A stretch of 47,708 bases of DNA from CAZLYK01 sp964563495 (GCA_964563495.1 CAZLYK010000030.1:1-47708), one strand, 5' to 3'. Numbered from the stretch's first letter, positions 8,110-18,804 are shown. Numbers and translations: made by a program. Notes: a model not told the origin generated them from the letters alone.

Positions 8110-11100
8110 ATGAGAATGGCAGTGCGTTCATTCACCCATCAACATTCAATCCTCAGGTTAATCTTCCTCGTCTGGGTGCTGTCTGCGGCATTTTCGACGC
8201 AGGCAACTGCTCAGGTATCGGTCAAGGGCTATACGCCACCAGAAACACAATTATCAGTCACAGAAAGGGCGAGGCAGGGTGAAGCGCCGATGAGCAGGCG
8301 TTACCGGCAGGTGTGGATAGAGAATGCGCCGGTGGTCAGGCTTGGACCGACTTCCGCCGGCGAATTGCGTGGTGAAGTCAAAAGTCTCAAACACGAAAAA
8401 CGGCTGCGGATCGGCGTGATCAGAAAGCTGCCCAACCCGATTGAGACCGCCGAAGAGACGCTCTTGAGCGAGGTTCCAGAAGGGCGAATCGGCGTGGTCA
8501 AACTCGTCTCAGAAGGCGCCCTGGCGATTCGTGTGCATCTGGAGAATGTCTCGCTGCCGGAAAACGCGACGATCTTCGTCTATTCCGCGGACAATCCCGA
8601 TCATATCGACGGGCCATACAAAGGCCGCGGCCCGGCAGGCGACGGGTCTACCTGGACGCAGCCACTGAGCGGCTCGGCCCTGATCATTGAATATTTCATT
8701 CCAGCGGTCGCCCCCCCAGATCCGGGTGGCAGGGGTGGCAGGGGTGGCAGGGGTGGCGGGGGTGGCGGGGGTGGCGGGCTTCCTTTCACGATTACGGAGT
8801 TGGCGCATAATTTCCGCGACGGCGATCAGAAGATAGGGGCTCCGCCGCAGGTCGGCAATTGCCACAATGAGGTCCCGGGTGAATGGAGCGAGGCCGCAAA
8901 GTCCGTCGGCAAGGTTGAGGTCGTCAGCACGAAAGGCGTCTTTGCCTGTTCCGGCGTGCTCTTGAACACGACCGACAACAGCGGGATCCCCTATTTTCTG
9001 ACCGCCGCTCACTGCGTCACATCGCAAGCCGAAGCGACTCACCTGACTGTCCGCTGGTTCAACTATGACGGGCCGGGTTACTCAGAGGCGCCGATCAGTC
9101 GCGGCGGAGCTTATCTATCATTCGCTGAAGGGAGCGATTTCGCCCTGGTCCGATTGAGCTCTGTGCCGGCCGGTGTCCGATTCTCGGGTTGGACGACGGC
9201 CGACCCGGCGATCTCGACCGGGATTGTCTCGATCCACCATCCCGACAATTCGTATCAGCGTTATTCGCGTGGACGGACGGTGAGCGCCGATTGTCCGGGT
9301 GAGATCGGCAGCGCCTTCTGCAACAACTTCCATAAAGTTCAGTGGGATTCCGGCGTCACCGAGCCCGGATCATCGGGTGCGCCGCTCTGGGTGGGCAGCG
9401 CCGCTGATCCGCAGGTGATCGGGGTCCTTTCGGGAGGTTCGTCTTCGTGCGAGAACAAAGCCGGCCTGGACTTTTTCGGGCGCTTCGACGCGGCCTTCAG
9501 GTCAATCTCTCATTACCTGACCGGCCAGGACTGCAACTGGCAGCTTTCCGACACTGGCCGCATTGTCAGGACCGCGGGCGAGTCTCTGACCGTGACGATC
9601 AAGGGGGTTTCCGATAAGAAAGACTGTTCCTGGACCGCCTCATCCAATGTATCTTGGATCACCTTCACATCCGCGACCGGCGGCAGCGGTGAAGCGACTA
9701 TCAGCTATACCGTCGCGCCGCATGAGGGGAGCGATCCGCGTGATGGCGCGTTGACAATCGCCGGAAAAGAACTCTTCATCATCCAACTCGGCACGCATAA
9801 CCCGGCTGCCTGCCCCGCGACATCGATCGAGATAGGCGCCTCCCCCAGCCCGCGAAATCTGAACAATTCCGGGTGCCGTTCGATCATCAATCCCGGCGCC
9901 ACTGCCGCCAGATTCAGTTTTGAGGGTCTGGCCGGTCAGCAGATAGCGATCGTCGCCTCTTCGACAGAGTTTGACCCGATGGCACTGCTGTTGGGACCGG
10001 ATGGATCGGTGATAGATTTCAATGATGATCTGGCCGGAAACCTCTCGAACGGCATGACGCCCCGTCTGCCGAGCGACCCGCTGGCTGAATCGATCACGCT
10101 GCCGGCGACAGGAACCTATACCCTGGAAGTGACATCTTTCGAGGCAGGCGAAACCGGGACATACTTCCTGAACACTCAAAAGTTCTGCACTTTTAAACTC
10201 CCGATCAGGGACTATCTCGTTTCACCCGACGGCGCTACGATTGAAATAGATGTTCAGGGACCGCCGGACTGTGTTTTTCAGGCAACCAGGAAGGTGGAAT
10301 GGCTGAAGTTCCCCGGTGGTGAGAGCTACAACGGCGCGCAGAAAGTTAAAGTGATCGTCGAGCCGGCGACCGATTACGCGGTCGCATCCTGGGCCGGAAA
10401 CCGCGGGACCCAGATCAGTCTCGCCGGTCAAGTCATCAATATCACTCAAAATCTGAAGTGTGGGAAGTTCCTCTTGCTCAAACCATCGGCCGAGCACGGA
10501 TCCGGGCTCGCCTACAACCAGCCATTGAGCATCACCACCGGATTGCATTGCGATTGGACGCTGACCACAGACGTTCCCTGGATCAAACTTGTCGGCCAGA
10601 CCAGTGGCAGAGGGTATATCGAAACCAGGTATAACCTAGAGACCACCAACCTGGGGCAGGATCCTCGCATCGGCAGGGTCACGGCCGGCGATCAAAGCTT
10701 CGTAGTCACGCAGCAGGGCATAGGCAGCGGGTGCCAGCCGATGCCTATCTCGATCGGGCAAACGGTAACCGGCACACTCAACAACAACTGCAAATCGATC
10801 ACTTTCCAACCGGAGTTGGCAGTCGCTGCCGGTTATTACACGTTCCAGGGCAGGGCCGGCCAGCGGGTAGTCATCTCTGCCACTTCTTTCTCCGATACCC
10901 ATTATCAACACCCGCTGGCAGAAGCCTGGCTGGTCACGCCGTCTTCCAGTTTTCCAACCGATACTTATTGGTCGAACGATGTTTATCCCGAGGGAGTGCG
11001 CAGGTTCCAGTTTCCGCAAAGTGGTTACTACACTCTGCCGGAGACCGGCGTCTACACGATTCAGTTCAGCACCGGCCGCGATTTTCCGCAACCCAATGGA

Positions 11101-12123
11101 ACTTATACGCTGACGCTGGACGAGGTCGCCGGCAGTGGTTGCGATATGGCGCTCTCTTCGATCCGCCAGGCGAAGAACGCATCCGGCGACACGGGACAGG
11201 TCGACTTGACTCAACTCGCGGGCGGGAACTGCTCTTGGACGGCGTCGAGCGCCGCTCCGTGGCTGACGATCACTTCCGGCGGAACCGGCAGCGGCCCGGG
11301 CTCGGTCTCATACGCCGTAGCTCCCGACAACGGCGAGAAGCCGCGAACCGGAATACTGATCGTCGCCGGTCAGCACGTCCTGGTGACGCAGTTTTCGCGG
11401 GTGGGAGTGACAGTCTCTTCGGCCGATTACTCGACGCGATTGGCAATGGACGGTCTGGCCAGCATCTTCGGCGTTAAACTGGCGATCCGAACAGAGTCCG
11501 CGTCTGCCCAACCGCTGCCGACCAAACTGGGCGGGACAACGGTTAAGCTGAAGACCCGCTACGGCCTGGAGTTTGACTGCGGTCTGATCTTTGTCTCTCC
11601 GAATCAGATCAATCTAGTGCTGCCTTTTTACACCTTCGACCTGCCCAGCGACTCACTGCTGGAGATCAGAAGCGAAGACGGCGTGGTGACTTATTCTCAA
11701 ATCTTCATCTACCAGCGCTCGCCCAGCCTCTTCTCGGCCAATGCTACCGGACAGGGCGTGGCCGCGGCCCAGATCATCCGGGTCAAACCGGACAGCACGC
11801 AGATATGGGAAGACGTCTTCCAGACCGATCAGAATGGAAAGCGGATTGCGCGCCCGATCGACCTCGGACCCGATAACGAACAGGTCTTTCTGGTTCTCTA
11901 TGGCACCGGCTTCAGATGGATTGAGAGCGCGTCTTACGTGCGGGTGGAAGTGGGAGAGGCGCAACCGGAAATCTATTATGTCGGGCCTCAATCCAGCTTC
12001 GCCGGTCTGGCCCAGGTCAATCTGCTGCTGCCCAGGAGCCTGCGCGGCAAAGGCGAGACGCCGGTCAGAGTCTTCGTCTACGATCAACCCTCGAATACCG
12101 TCACGATCACATTCTCACCGTAA
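8110..12123 (+). CDS. Secreted trypsin-like serine protease with BACON, PPC and TIGR03437 domains
   Basis: A 1337-residue exported protein. Residues 1-35 are a signal peptide ending near ATAQ. A low-complexity Gly/Arg linker (about 206-223) is encoded by 9-bp repeats. The protease domain (about 245-465) resembles lysyl-endopeptidase-type S1 enzymes, with triad His301 (TAAHC), Asp343 (GSDFALVRL) and Ser422 (PGSSGAPLW). Then follow, by my reading, four BACON-like beta domains (about 475-557, 691-775, 776-862, 1010-1097; each with a C-x-W or V-x-W strand and a closing VTQ-type strand), two PPC-like domains (about 563-690 and 870-1000), and a C-terminal TIGR03437 domain (about 1100-1337), a family enriched in Acidobacteria. 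Start: ATG after CTGGAG; a second ATG two codons on is possible. Probably an extracellular protein-degrading enzyme; PPC and BACON modules may bind substrate or surface. Confidence 0.88.
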   Translation: MRMAVRSFTHQHSILRLIFLVWVLSAAFSTQATAQVSVKGYTPPETQLSVTERARQGEAPMSRRYRQVWIENAPVVRLGPTSAGELRGEVKSLKHEKRLRIGVIRKLPNPIETAEETLLSEVPEGRIGVVKLVSEGALAIRVHLENVSLPENATIFVYSADNPDHIDGPYKGRGPAGDGSTWTQPLSGSALIIEYFIPAVAPPDPGGRGGRGGRGGGGGGGGGLPFTITELAHNFRDGDQKIGAPPQVGNCHNEVPGEWSEAAKSVGKVEVVSTKGVFACSGVLLNTTDNSGIPYFLTAAHCVTSQAEATHLTVRWFNYDGPGYSEAPISRGGAYLSFAEGSDFALVRLSSVPAGVRFSGWTTADPAISTGIVSIHHPDNSYQRYSRGRTVSADCPGEIGSAFCNNFHKVQWDSGVTEPGSSGAPLWVGSAADPQVIGVLSGGSSSCENKAGLDFFGRFDAAFRSISHYLTGQDCNWQLSDTGRIVRTAGESLTVTIKGVSDKKDCSWTASSNVSWITFTSATGGSGEATISYTVAPHEGSDPRDGALTIAGKELFIIQLGTHNPAACPATSIEIGASPSPRNLNNSGCRSIINPGATAARFSFEGLAGQQIAIVASSTEFDPMALLLGPDGSVIDFNDDLAGNLSNGMTPRLPSDPLAESITLPATGTYTLEVTSFEAGETGTYFLNTQKFCTFKLPIRDYLVSPDGATIEIDVQGPPDCVFQATRKVEWLKFPGGESYNGAQKVKVIVEPATDYAVASWAGNRGTQISLAGQVINITQNLKCGKFLLLKPSAEHGSGLAYNQPLSITTGLHCDWTLTTDVPWIKLVGQTSGRGYIETRYNLETTNLGQDPRIGRVTAGDQSFVVTQQGIGSGCQPMPISIGQTVTGTLNNNCKSITFQPELAVAAGYYTFQGRAGQRVVISATSFSDTHYQHPLAEAWLVTPSSSFPTDTYWSNDVYPEGVRRFQFPQSGYYTLPETGVYTIQFSTGRDFPQPNGTYTLTLDEVAGSGCDMALSSIRQAKNASGDTGQVDLTQLAGGNCSWTASSAAPWLTITSGGTGSGPGSVSYAVAPDNGEKPRTGILIVAGQHVLVTQFSRVGVTVSSADYSTRLAMDGLASIFGVKLAIRTESASAQPLPTKLGGTTVKLKTRYGLEFDCGLIFVSPNQINLVLPFYTFDLPSDSLLEIRSEDGVVTYSQIFIYQRSPSLFSANATGQGVAAAQIIRVKPDSTQIWEDVFQTDQNGKRIARPIDLGPDNEQVFLVLYGTGFRWIESASYVRVEVGEAQPEIYYVGPQSSFAGLAQVNLLLPRSLRGKGETPVRVFVYDQPSNTVTITFSP
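8723..8782 (+). repeat. Nine-base in-frame tandem repeat encoding a Gly/Arg linker
   Basis: GGTGGCAGG-type 9-mers repeat head to tail and grade into GGTGGCGGG copies. They encode RGG-RGG-RGG then polyglycine between the N-terminal region and the protease domain. The unit is a multiple of three, so copy-number changes would keep the frame. Confidence 0.8.
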
Positions 12124-12214
12124 AAAAATAGACAGGATTGACAGGATTTCCGCAGGATTGAACAAGATGCCATCTTGTTCAATCCTGCAATAATCTTGTC
12201 AATCCTGTCTATTA
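12124..12214. repeat. Palindromic repeat (family A) between convergent genes
   Basis: Full two-arm copy. The left arm starts AATAGACAGGATTGACAGG and continues to AACAAGATG; the right arm is its near-perfect complement (CATCTTGTTCAATCCTGCA through GTCAATCCTGTCTATT). It fills the whole gap between the protease stop and the groEL stop and may act as a bidirectional transcription barrier, although no T-run is present. Confidence 0.85.
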
Positions 12215-12215
12215 A

Positions 12216-13841
<1,626 letters not shown>

Positions 13842-13879
13842 ATGATTATTATCCTCCGATCAATCTTTCAAATGTAAAA

Positions 13880-14197
13880 TTACTTTGCGCTTTTGCCCTT
13901 TGCGCTCTCAATCACGCCCAGGACATCATCCTCGCGCAAAATCAGGTACTCTTCGCCATCCAACTTGACCTCTGTCCCGGCATACTTGCCGAACAGGATA
14001 CGGTCGCCGGGCTTGATGTCGATCGAGATCCGGGTCCCGTTGTCAAGCAGCTTTCCGTTACCAACCGCGATCACTTCGCCTTCCTGCGGCTTCTCTTTGG
14101 CGGTATCCGGAATATATAACCCTCCACGCATCTGCTCCTGCTCCTCCGTGCGACGCACGATAATGCGATCGTTGAGCGGACGAATCGTTGTTGCCAT
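13880..14197 (-). CDS. groES: Co-chaperonin GroES (10 kDa)
   Basis: A 105-residue protein that caps GroEL rings. Recognised by IRPLNDRIIVRRTEE, the mobile loop region EQEQMRGGLYIPDTAKEKPQEGEVIAVG, and KPGDRILFGKYAGTEVKLDGEEYLILREDDVLGVI. I chose ATG 14197 because it gives MATTIRPLNDRI and has a GAAAGGAG ribosome site 8-9 bases upstream; the longer frame reads through the untranslated leader. The leader between promoter and start is about 155 bases. Confidence 0.97.
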   Translation of the reverse strand: MATTIRPLNDRIIVRRTEEQEQMRGGLYIPDTAKEKPQEGEVIAVGNGKLLDNGTRISIDIKPGDRILFGKYAGTEVKLDGEEYLILREDDVLGVIESAKGKSAK

Positions 14198-14332
14198 TGC
14201 AATAACTCCTTTCAATACTTGTTTTTTTAATGGTATTTTTGGCTTCCCCAAACGTTGAGATTGAACCTGAGCCGACCAGACTCAAACTTTTTATCATTAC
14301 CAAGGTCAAAACCTTTGATCTTGATTTGGGTG

Positions 14333-14359
14333 TTAGCACTCTCCGCTAGGGAGTGCTAA
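14333..14359. promoter_or_regulatory. CIRCE operator (HrcA binding site)
   Basis: Perfect match to the known CIRCE element: TTAGCACTC, a 9-base spacer, GAGTGCTAA. It directly abuts the -10 box of the groES promoter, covering the transcription start, so HrcA would block transcription at normal temperature. hrcA itself is not in this window. Confidence 0.97.
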
Positions 14360-14387
14360 GTATATTGAGGGAGGGTAGGGCTGTCAA
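14359..14387 (-). promoter_or_regulatory. Sigma-70 promoter of groES-groEL
   Basis: On the minus strand: TTGACA (14387-14382), 17 bases, TATACT (14364-14359). Ideal spacing and near-consensus boxes. The last -10 base overlaps the CIRCE operator. Confidence 0.93.
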
Positions 14388-14398
14388 GATATCTTGCC

Positions 14399-14436
14399 AA
14401 ATCCGGTAAAAATCCGGTTAATCCGACCTATTTTTT
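14399..14436. repeat. Diverged arm of family-A repeat at a gene stop
   Basis: On the minus strand this reads TAGGTCGGATTAACCGGATT followed by TTTACCGGATTT, a diverged form of TAGACAGGATTAACAGG. Its first TAG is the stop codon of the Fis-type gene at 14428-14703. It lies just upstream of the groES promoter. Confidence 0.6.
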
Positions 14437-14703
14437 AATTTTACGGCGTGGAGCGACCTGACGGCGCTGATGTCCGTTCCGTTTTGCGGGTGTGAGTTGA
14501 TGGTTTCCGTTCTGGTACTCGACCAGGCGTTTGCTGAGGGTATTGCGGTGAATACCGAGTTCAGAGGCGGCCTTGGAGAGGTTGTCATGATTCCTGGTGA
14601 GGACCTGTAAAATAAAGTTTTTCTCAAACTCCTTGACCGCTTCTTCGAACATAATCCCACGTGTCACCATCTGCTGAACGAGAGCATCGAGTTCAATTTT
14701 CAT
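14428..14703 (-). CDS. Small Fis-type helix-turn-helix protein
   Basis: A 91-residue protein whose middle (about residues 22-62) matches the C-terminal DNA-binding helix bundle of Fis/NtrC-type regulators (HTH_8): EAVKEFEKNFILQVLTRN, then NLSKAASELGIHRNTLSKRL. The tail is basic (NGHQRRQVAPRRKIKK). It has no ATPase or receiver domain, so it is a free-standing HTH protein, probably a nucleoid or local transcription regulator; target unknown. A strong GGAGG ribosome site lies upstream of ATG 14703. It is read toward groES but the groES promoter lies in between. The stop codon comes from a diverged repeat arm. Confidence 0.85.
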   Translation of the reverse strand: MKIELDALVQQMVTRGIMFEEAVKEFEKNFILQVLTRNHDNLSKAASELGIHRNTLSKRLVEYQNGNHQLTPAKRNGHQRRQVAPRRKIKK

Positions 14704-14728
14704 GGGCCTTCATAACCTCCTTCACAAG

Positions 14729-14815
14729 CAGGCAGGATTAACTGGGGATCGAAGAAACAGGAGGTAAAGATGAGGTTCAATCGATCAAAGTTCCGTTAAT
14801 CCTGTCTATTTGATT
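14729..14815. repeat. Family-A palindromic repeat, one arm degenerate
   Basis: The right arm CCGTTAATCCTGTCTATTTG (14793-14812) is intact; a weaker left arm CAGGCAGGATTAACTGG is at 14729-14745. Read on the minus strand, the intact arm is translated in frame as the last residues of purC (SNRQD) and gives its TAA stop. Confidence 0.7.
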
Positions 14816-15767
14816 TGGTGTGGGGCAACTCAAGTCCGGTGATCAAGCGATAGGCTTCCAGGTATTTGGCGCTGGTAGCCTGGACCACCTGCTGAGGCAG
14901 GGGCGGCGCCGGGGGTCTTTTATTCCAATCGAGTGTCTCAAGATAATCACGGACGAACTGTTTATCGAACGACGGCTGTGGTCGGCCCGGGGCATAAGCC
15001 TGACGGGGCCAGAATCGCGAAGAATCCGGAGTCAAGACTTCATCGACCAGGATCAATTGGTCGTGACGGAGCCCGAATTCGAATTTTGTATCGCAGATGA
15101 TGATTCCGCGCGTCTCGGCGTATTGGGCCGCCTGGCGGTAAAGCTCCAGGCTCACGGCTTCCAACTGGGCGGTCAAATCGGCGCCGATCCGGCGCGCCAT
15201 CTCGGCGACGGGGAGATTGAGATCGTGGCCCTCTTCGGCTTTGGTCGCGGGAGTGAAGATCGGCTCGGGAAGCTGGTCTGACTCGACCAGACCGGCCGGC
15301 AACCGGTGACCGCAGACCTCCCCCGTCTGTTGATACTCTTTCCAGCCCGAACCGGCCAGGTAACCGCGGACCACGCATTCGAAGGGGATGACCTCGGCGC
15401 GGTAAACCAGCATGGACCTGCCGTCGAGCAGTTCCCTGCTCTGAGGCGAAAGGCGGTCGAGCAGATCCGACGAAAAATCATCGACCACGGCGGCGATCAG
15501 GTGGTTTTTAACCAGTCCTGAAAACCGGTCGAACCAGAACCTGGAGATCTGAGTCAGGACCTGTCCCTTGTACGGTATCGCATTCGGCAGAATGCAGTCG
15601 AACGCCGAGATGCGATCGGTGGCCACGATCAGTAAGCGCTCATGATCGACTTGATAAATGTCTCTCACCTTGCCGCTGCGCAAAAAGGTCAGCTCCGGAA
15701 TGCGTGGTGCGCCGATAACATCCGGATTGACCGAACCCCCGTTCGAGGCAGTGTTGGGCGATGACAC
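14796..15767 (-). CDS. purC: Phosphoribosylaminoimidazole-succinocarboxamide synthase (SAICAR synthetase)
   Basis: A purine-biosynthesis enzyme that joins aspartate to CAIR using ATP. It has the yeast-like long form. Visible blocks are LRSGKVRDIYQVDHERLLIV, TDRISAFDCILPNAIPYKG, VLTQISRFWFDRF, IPFECVVRGYLAGSGW, EPIFTPATKAEEGHDLN, and the C-terminal IICDTKFEFG followed by LVDEVLTPDSSRFW. The start is uncertain: the frame opens with TTG at 15791, but a GTG at 15767 has a GGAG site 5 bases upstream and I prefer it (about 323 residues). The last residues (NRQD, then TAA) are translated from a family-A repeat arm, so the native C-terminus has been replaced or extended by repeat DNA. Confidence 0.93.
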   Translation of the reverse strand: MSSPNTASNGGSVNPDVIGAPRIPELTFLRSGKVRDIYQVDHERLLIVATDRISAFDCILPNAIPYKGQVLTQISRFWFDRFSGLVKNHLIAAVVDDFSSDLLDRLSPQSRELLDGRSMLVYRAEVIPFECVVRGYLAGSGWKEYQQTGEVCGHRLPAGLVESDQLPEPIFTPATKAEEGHDLNLPVAEMARRIGADLTAQLEAVSLELYRQAAQYAETRGIIICDTKFEFGLRHDQLILVDEVLTPDSSRFWPRQAYAPGRPQPSFDKQFVRDYLETLDWNKRPPAPPLPQQVVQATSAKYLEAYRLITGLELPHTKSNRQD

Positions 15768-15904
15768 AAAGACTCCATTTCCTGAAACCAATCATCGATC
15801 AACTTCAGGGGTTGAGAATCAGCTTTTGCTTGTTAAACGCAGACGAGGCTCTTGATGAGCGGGCGTGCATTATTCGCGGGAGAGGTTTCTTTGTCAAGGG
15901 GTGG

Positions 15905-16188
15905 CGGGGGCGACAGGGCGACGGGGCGACGGGGCGACGGGGCGACGGGGCGACGGGGCGATTGATGATCCCGATGTTTAAGGAAGGAATAGTTGAATTA
16001 CCTACAGCAATTTTCATTTGAATGAGAAGAAAATAGACAGGATTAAACAGGATCAAAGACAAGGCAGAACAAAATCCTGTTAATCCTGTCTATTTTCTTC
16101 CTTTGATCTACTCATTCGGATGAAAACCGCGATAATCACCCGATCCCATAATCGCCCCGTCGCCTCGTCGCCCCGTCGCCCCCGTCCC
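15905..16188. repeat. Composite repeat: GGGGCGAC arms (family C, copy 2) enclosing a family-A palindrome
   Basis: A forward GGGGCGAC array at about 15907-15960 is followed by ATTGATGAT, and an inverted array (ATCGCCCCGTCGCC units, with one CTC variant) lies at about 16151-16186. Between the arms, at 16030-16098, sits a full family-A palindrome. The arms could pair over about 190 bases. The region between purC and the penicillin-binding protein (about 15792-16215) holds these repeats and no convincing gene. Confidence 0.8.
16030..16098. repeat. Palindromic repeat (family A) nested in family-C arms
   Basis: Left arm AAATAGACAGGATTAAACAG, right arm AATCCTGTTAATCCTGTC-TATTTTC, with about 25 bases between them. 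Flanks (GAAGAAAATAGAC and GTCTATTTTCTTC) extend the pairing. Confidence 0.85.
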
Positions 16189-16215
16189 TTCGTTGTCCAA
16201 ACCTCTGGAATTTCC

Positions 16216-18804
16216 TTAGGGATCATCCGATTTTCCCTTCTTTCCTTTTCTCGCCGGCTCTTCCGGTTTGGCCGGTTTGGTTTCGACGGGAGGTCTGAGA
16301 ATCTTGGGATTCTGCTCTGCTCTGTGAAGCTGTGGTTCCTCGACCGGCGGGGGCGGCGACGGTCGATTGACCACCGGTGTGGCTTTATTGCCCGTCGATT
16401 CGCTTCCGGCCAGTGGATCCAGATTGGGCACATCCATAGAGCCGGGCAAAATGTCTCCGCTCAGGGCGGCGAGCCGGGCGCGCTCAGCGGCGTGTTCGCG
16501 CGAGCGCGAGATTTGAACCAGTCGCAGGTCGTCCGGGACGTCCGGGACGCTGCCGAATTTCTCTCGCGGCTTGTCTTTCAAATAATCCCGCATGAAATCC
16601 ATCCAGAACGGCAGGGCCGCTGAGGCTCCCGATTCGCCCTTGCCCAGCGGTTTCTTCTGATCGCTGTAACCGATCCAGACGCCACAGGCCACCGTGGGTG
16701 TGTAACCGATAAACCAGGCGTCGGTAAAATCGTTGACGGTGCCCGTTTTGCCCGCCATTTCGTAACCTAGAGCGCTGGCGGCTTGAGCCGTCCCGAATTG
16801 GACTGCGCCGCGCATCATCTCGACCATCTGCGCGGCGACATAATCCGAGAGAACTTTATAGGATTTCGGCTTGGCCTCGTGCAGAACGTTGCCGTCGCGG
16901 TCAACCACGCGGCGAATGCGGACCGGCTCAATCCGCACTCCGTTGTTGGGGAAGGCCGAATAGGCCGAGACCATCGGGAGGAGCGGTTCTTCGGTCGCGC
17001 CGAGAGCGGAAGGTAGATAGGGCGCCATTGGATTTGGAAGGCCCATTCGCTTAACCAGGTCCGCGGCATTCCTGACGCCGATCTCATCGAGCAGGCGGAC
17101 TGCCGGGATATTCCGCGAGAGTGCGAGCGCCTTGCGCAGGGGCATAGCCCCCATAAAAGCATTATCGTAATTGTGCGGCGCCCAGGAACCGCGCTGGAAC
17201 GGCGCATCATCAACCACATCGTCGGGTCTCAACCCCTGCTCCAGAGCGGTGGCGTAGATAAACGGCTTGAAAGCCGACCCGGTTTGACGATTTGCTTGTG
17301 TCGCGTGATTAAACTTGCTCGTTGCAAAATCGTAACCGCCGACCATGGCCTTGATCTCGCCGGTCTTCGCCTCGAGCAAAACCAGCGCTGCCTGAACTTC
17401 CGGCTCCGGATCCAGAACCACCTCAACCGTCCTCTTTGTCAGATCGACCGATTCGACTTTGAATTGAGCGAGGTCCCCGCGCTTGAAGAGCTTGGAGGGC
17501 GGACGCCCGGTCGATTGCGTGTCTTCCGGGGTGACGCTACCGGAGAAAGATCCAAACGAGACCTTGGTGCCCCGATCGCTGACCTCCCTGATCAAACCGA
17601 CCAGGACGTCTCCCACCGAAGGCGCAGCCGAGATCCAGGAAGGATGGCGGTAACGGTCGATCGAGGTCGATCCATCGGCGAGAACATTGTCGAACTTGAG
17701 TTTCCAACCGTGTCGGCGCTCATACATACGCGCACCTTTGCGCACAGCATCGACGCCCCATTGCTGCGCCCTGGCGTCGAGCGTGGTGTAAACGCTGAGG
17801 CCATTGCGATAGACGTCCATGGCATCCTGCGAGTGCTCTTCGACCAGGATCCGTTGGAGTTCCTGCCTCACTTCTTCGACAAAATAGGCGTGTGGAGACC
17901 GGTCATTCTTGCCGCGCTGATCGTCCGGATTGACCTCGAGGGCCTTGGCCTTGGCCGTATCGGCATCCGCCTGCGCGATGAATCCGGCGTCGACCATCGA
18001 TTGGAGCACCAGGTTCCGCCGCTCTCTCGCGACTTTCGGCCGAAGCAGCGGCGAATATTGCTGCGGCGACTTGGGTATAGCCGCGAGCATCGCGTATTGA
18101 TCGAGGCTGAGCTCTCGGAGCGGCTTGCTGAAATAGTAGTTCGCCGCCGCCTCAAAACCGTAAGCGCCCCCGCCCAGAAAAATCTGGTTGCAGTAGAGCG
18201 TCATGATCTGTTCTTTGGTGTAGACGCGCTCGATCTGCAAGGCGTACATGGCCTCTTTGATTTTGCGGATGTAGGTCTTCTCACGGCTGAGAAACAGGAT
18301 CCGGGCAAGTTGCTGGGTCAGCGTCGATGCTCCCTGGGCGCGTCTCTGCCGGATGATGTTTTGAACGACCGCGCCTCCCAGTCGAATCGGGTCGATCCCG
18401 ATGTGATTGTAGAAGCGCGTATCCTCGATCGCGAGGATAGCCTGTTTCATGAGATCGGGGATTTCATTGTATTCGAGCGGGATTCGGCGTTCGAGGGCAA
18501 GTTCCCCGATCACGGTCTTCCCATCATCGGCGTAGACCTTGGTGATTTCCGGGGGACGAAAATCCGCCATCGCGTCGACTTCCGCGGCGAAACTGGTGAA
18601 ACTTGTTTGATAGGCCAGAACCAGCCCCGTCAACCCGCCCGCAATGATCGAGAGCACGATCAGTGCTCCATGCGTCGAGCGGCGGAAGAACTCCTCCAGC
18701 CTGTAGATCATGGCTGCCAGCTTCTCGATCGGCGTCCCTCTCCCGGGCGAACCCACGGGATCTTCCGGTTCATTATCCGAGCTGTAGAAATAATTATCCG
18801 GCAT
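16216..18804 (-). CDS. Class A penicillin-binding protein (PBP1A-type transglycosylase/transpeptidase)
   Basis: An 862-residue bifunctional cell-wall synthase. It has a short cytoplasmic start, a membrane anchor at about residues 47-66, and a GT51 glycosyltransferase domain (catalytic Glu127 in AIEDTRFYNHIGIDP; GASTLTQQLARILFLS). The transpeptidase domain has Ser510 in TGSAFKPFIY (S-x-x-K), an SRN motif in ALSRNIPAV, and the KTG box in AGKTGTVNDFTDAWFIGYTP. The C-terminus (about 790-862) is a low-complexity Pro/Lys-rich tail (RPSPPPPVEEPQ, PARKGKKGKSDDP). Length and order match PBP1A. The ATG start has GGAGGG 3-4 bases upstream. It polymerises and cross-links peptidoglycan on the outer face of the inner membrane. 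Confidence 0.96.
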   Translation of the reverse strand: MPDNYFYSSDNEPEDPVGSPGRGTPIEKLAAMIYRLEEFFRRSTHGALIVLSIIAGGLTGLVLAYQTSFTSFAAEVDAMADFRPPEITKVYADDGKTVIGELALERRIPLEYNEIPDLMKQAILAIEDTRFYNHIGIDPIRLGGAVVQNIIRQRRAQGASTLTQQLARILFLSREKTYIRKIKEAMYALQIERVYTKEQIMTLYCNQIFLGGGAYGFEAAANYYFSKPLRELSLDQYAMLAAIPKSPQQYSPLLRPKVARERRNLVLQSMVDAGFIAQADADTAKAKALEVNPDDQRGKNDRSPHAYFVEEVRQELQRILVEEHSQDAMDVYRNGLSVYTTLDARAQQWGVDAVRKGARMYERRHGWKLKFDNVLADGSTSIDRYRHPSWISAAPSVGDVLVGLIREVSDRGTKVSFGSFSGSVTPEDTQSTGRPPSKLFKRGDLAQFKVESVDLTKRTVEVVLDPEPEVQAALVLLEAKTGEIKAMVGGYDFATSKFNHATQANRQTGSAFKPFIYATALEQGLRPDDVVDDAPFQRGSWAPHNYDNAFMGAMPLRKALALSRNIPAVRLLDEIGVRNAADLVKRMGLPNPMAPYLPSALGATEEPLLPMVSAYSAFPNNGVRIEPVRIRRVVDRDGNVLHEAKPKSYKVLSDYVAAQMVEMMRGAVQFGTAQAASALGYEMAGKTGTVNDFTDAWFIGYTPTVACGVWIGYSDQKKPLGKGESGASAALPFWMDFMRDYLKDKPREKFGSVPDVPDDLRLVQISRSREHAAERARLAALSGDILPGSMDVPNLDPLAGSESTGNKATPVVNRPSPPPPVEEPQLHRAEQNPKILRPPVETKPAKPEEPARKGKKGKSDDP

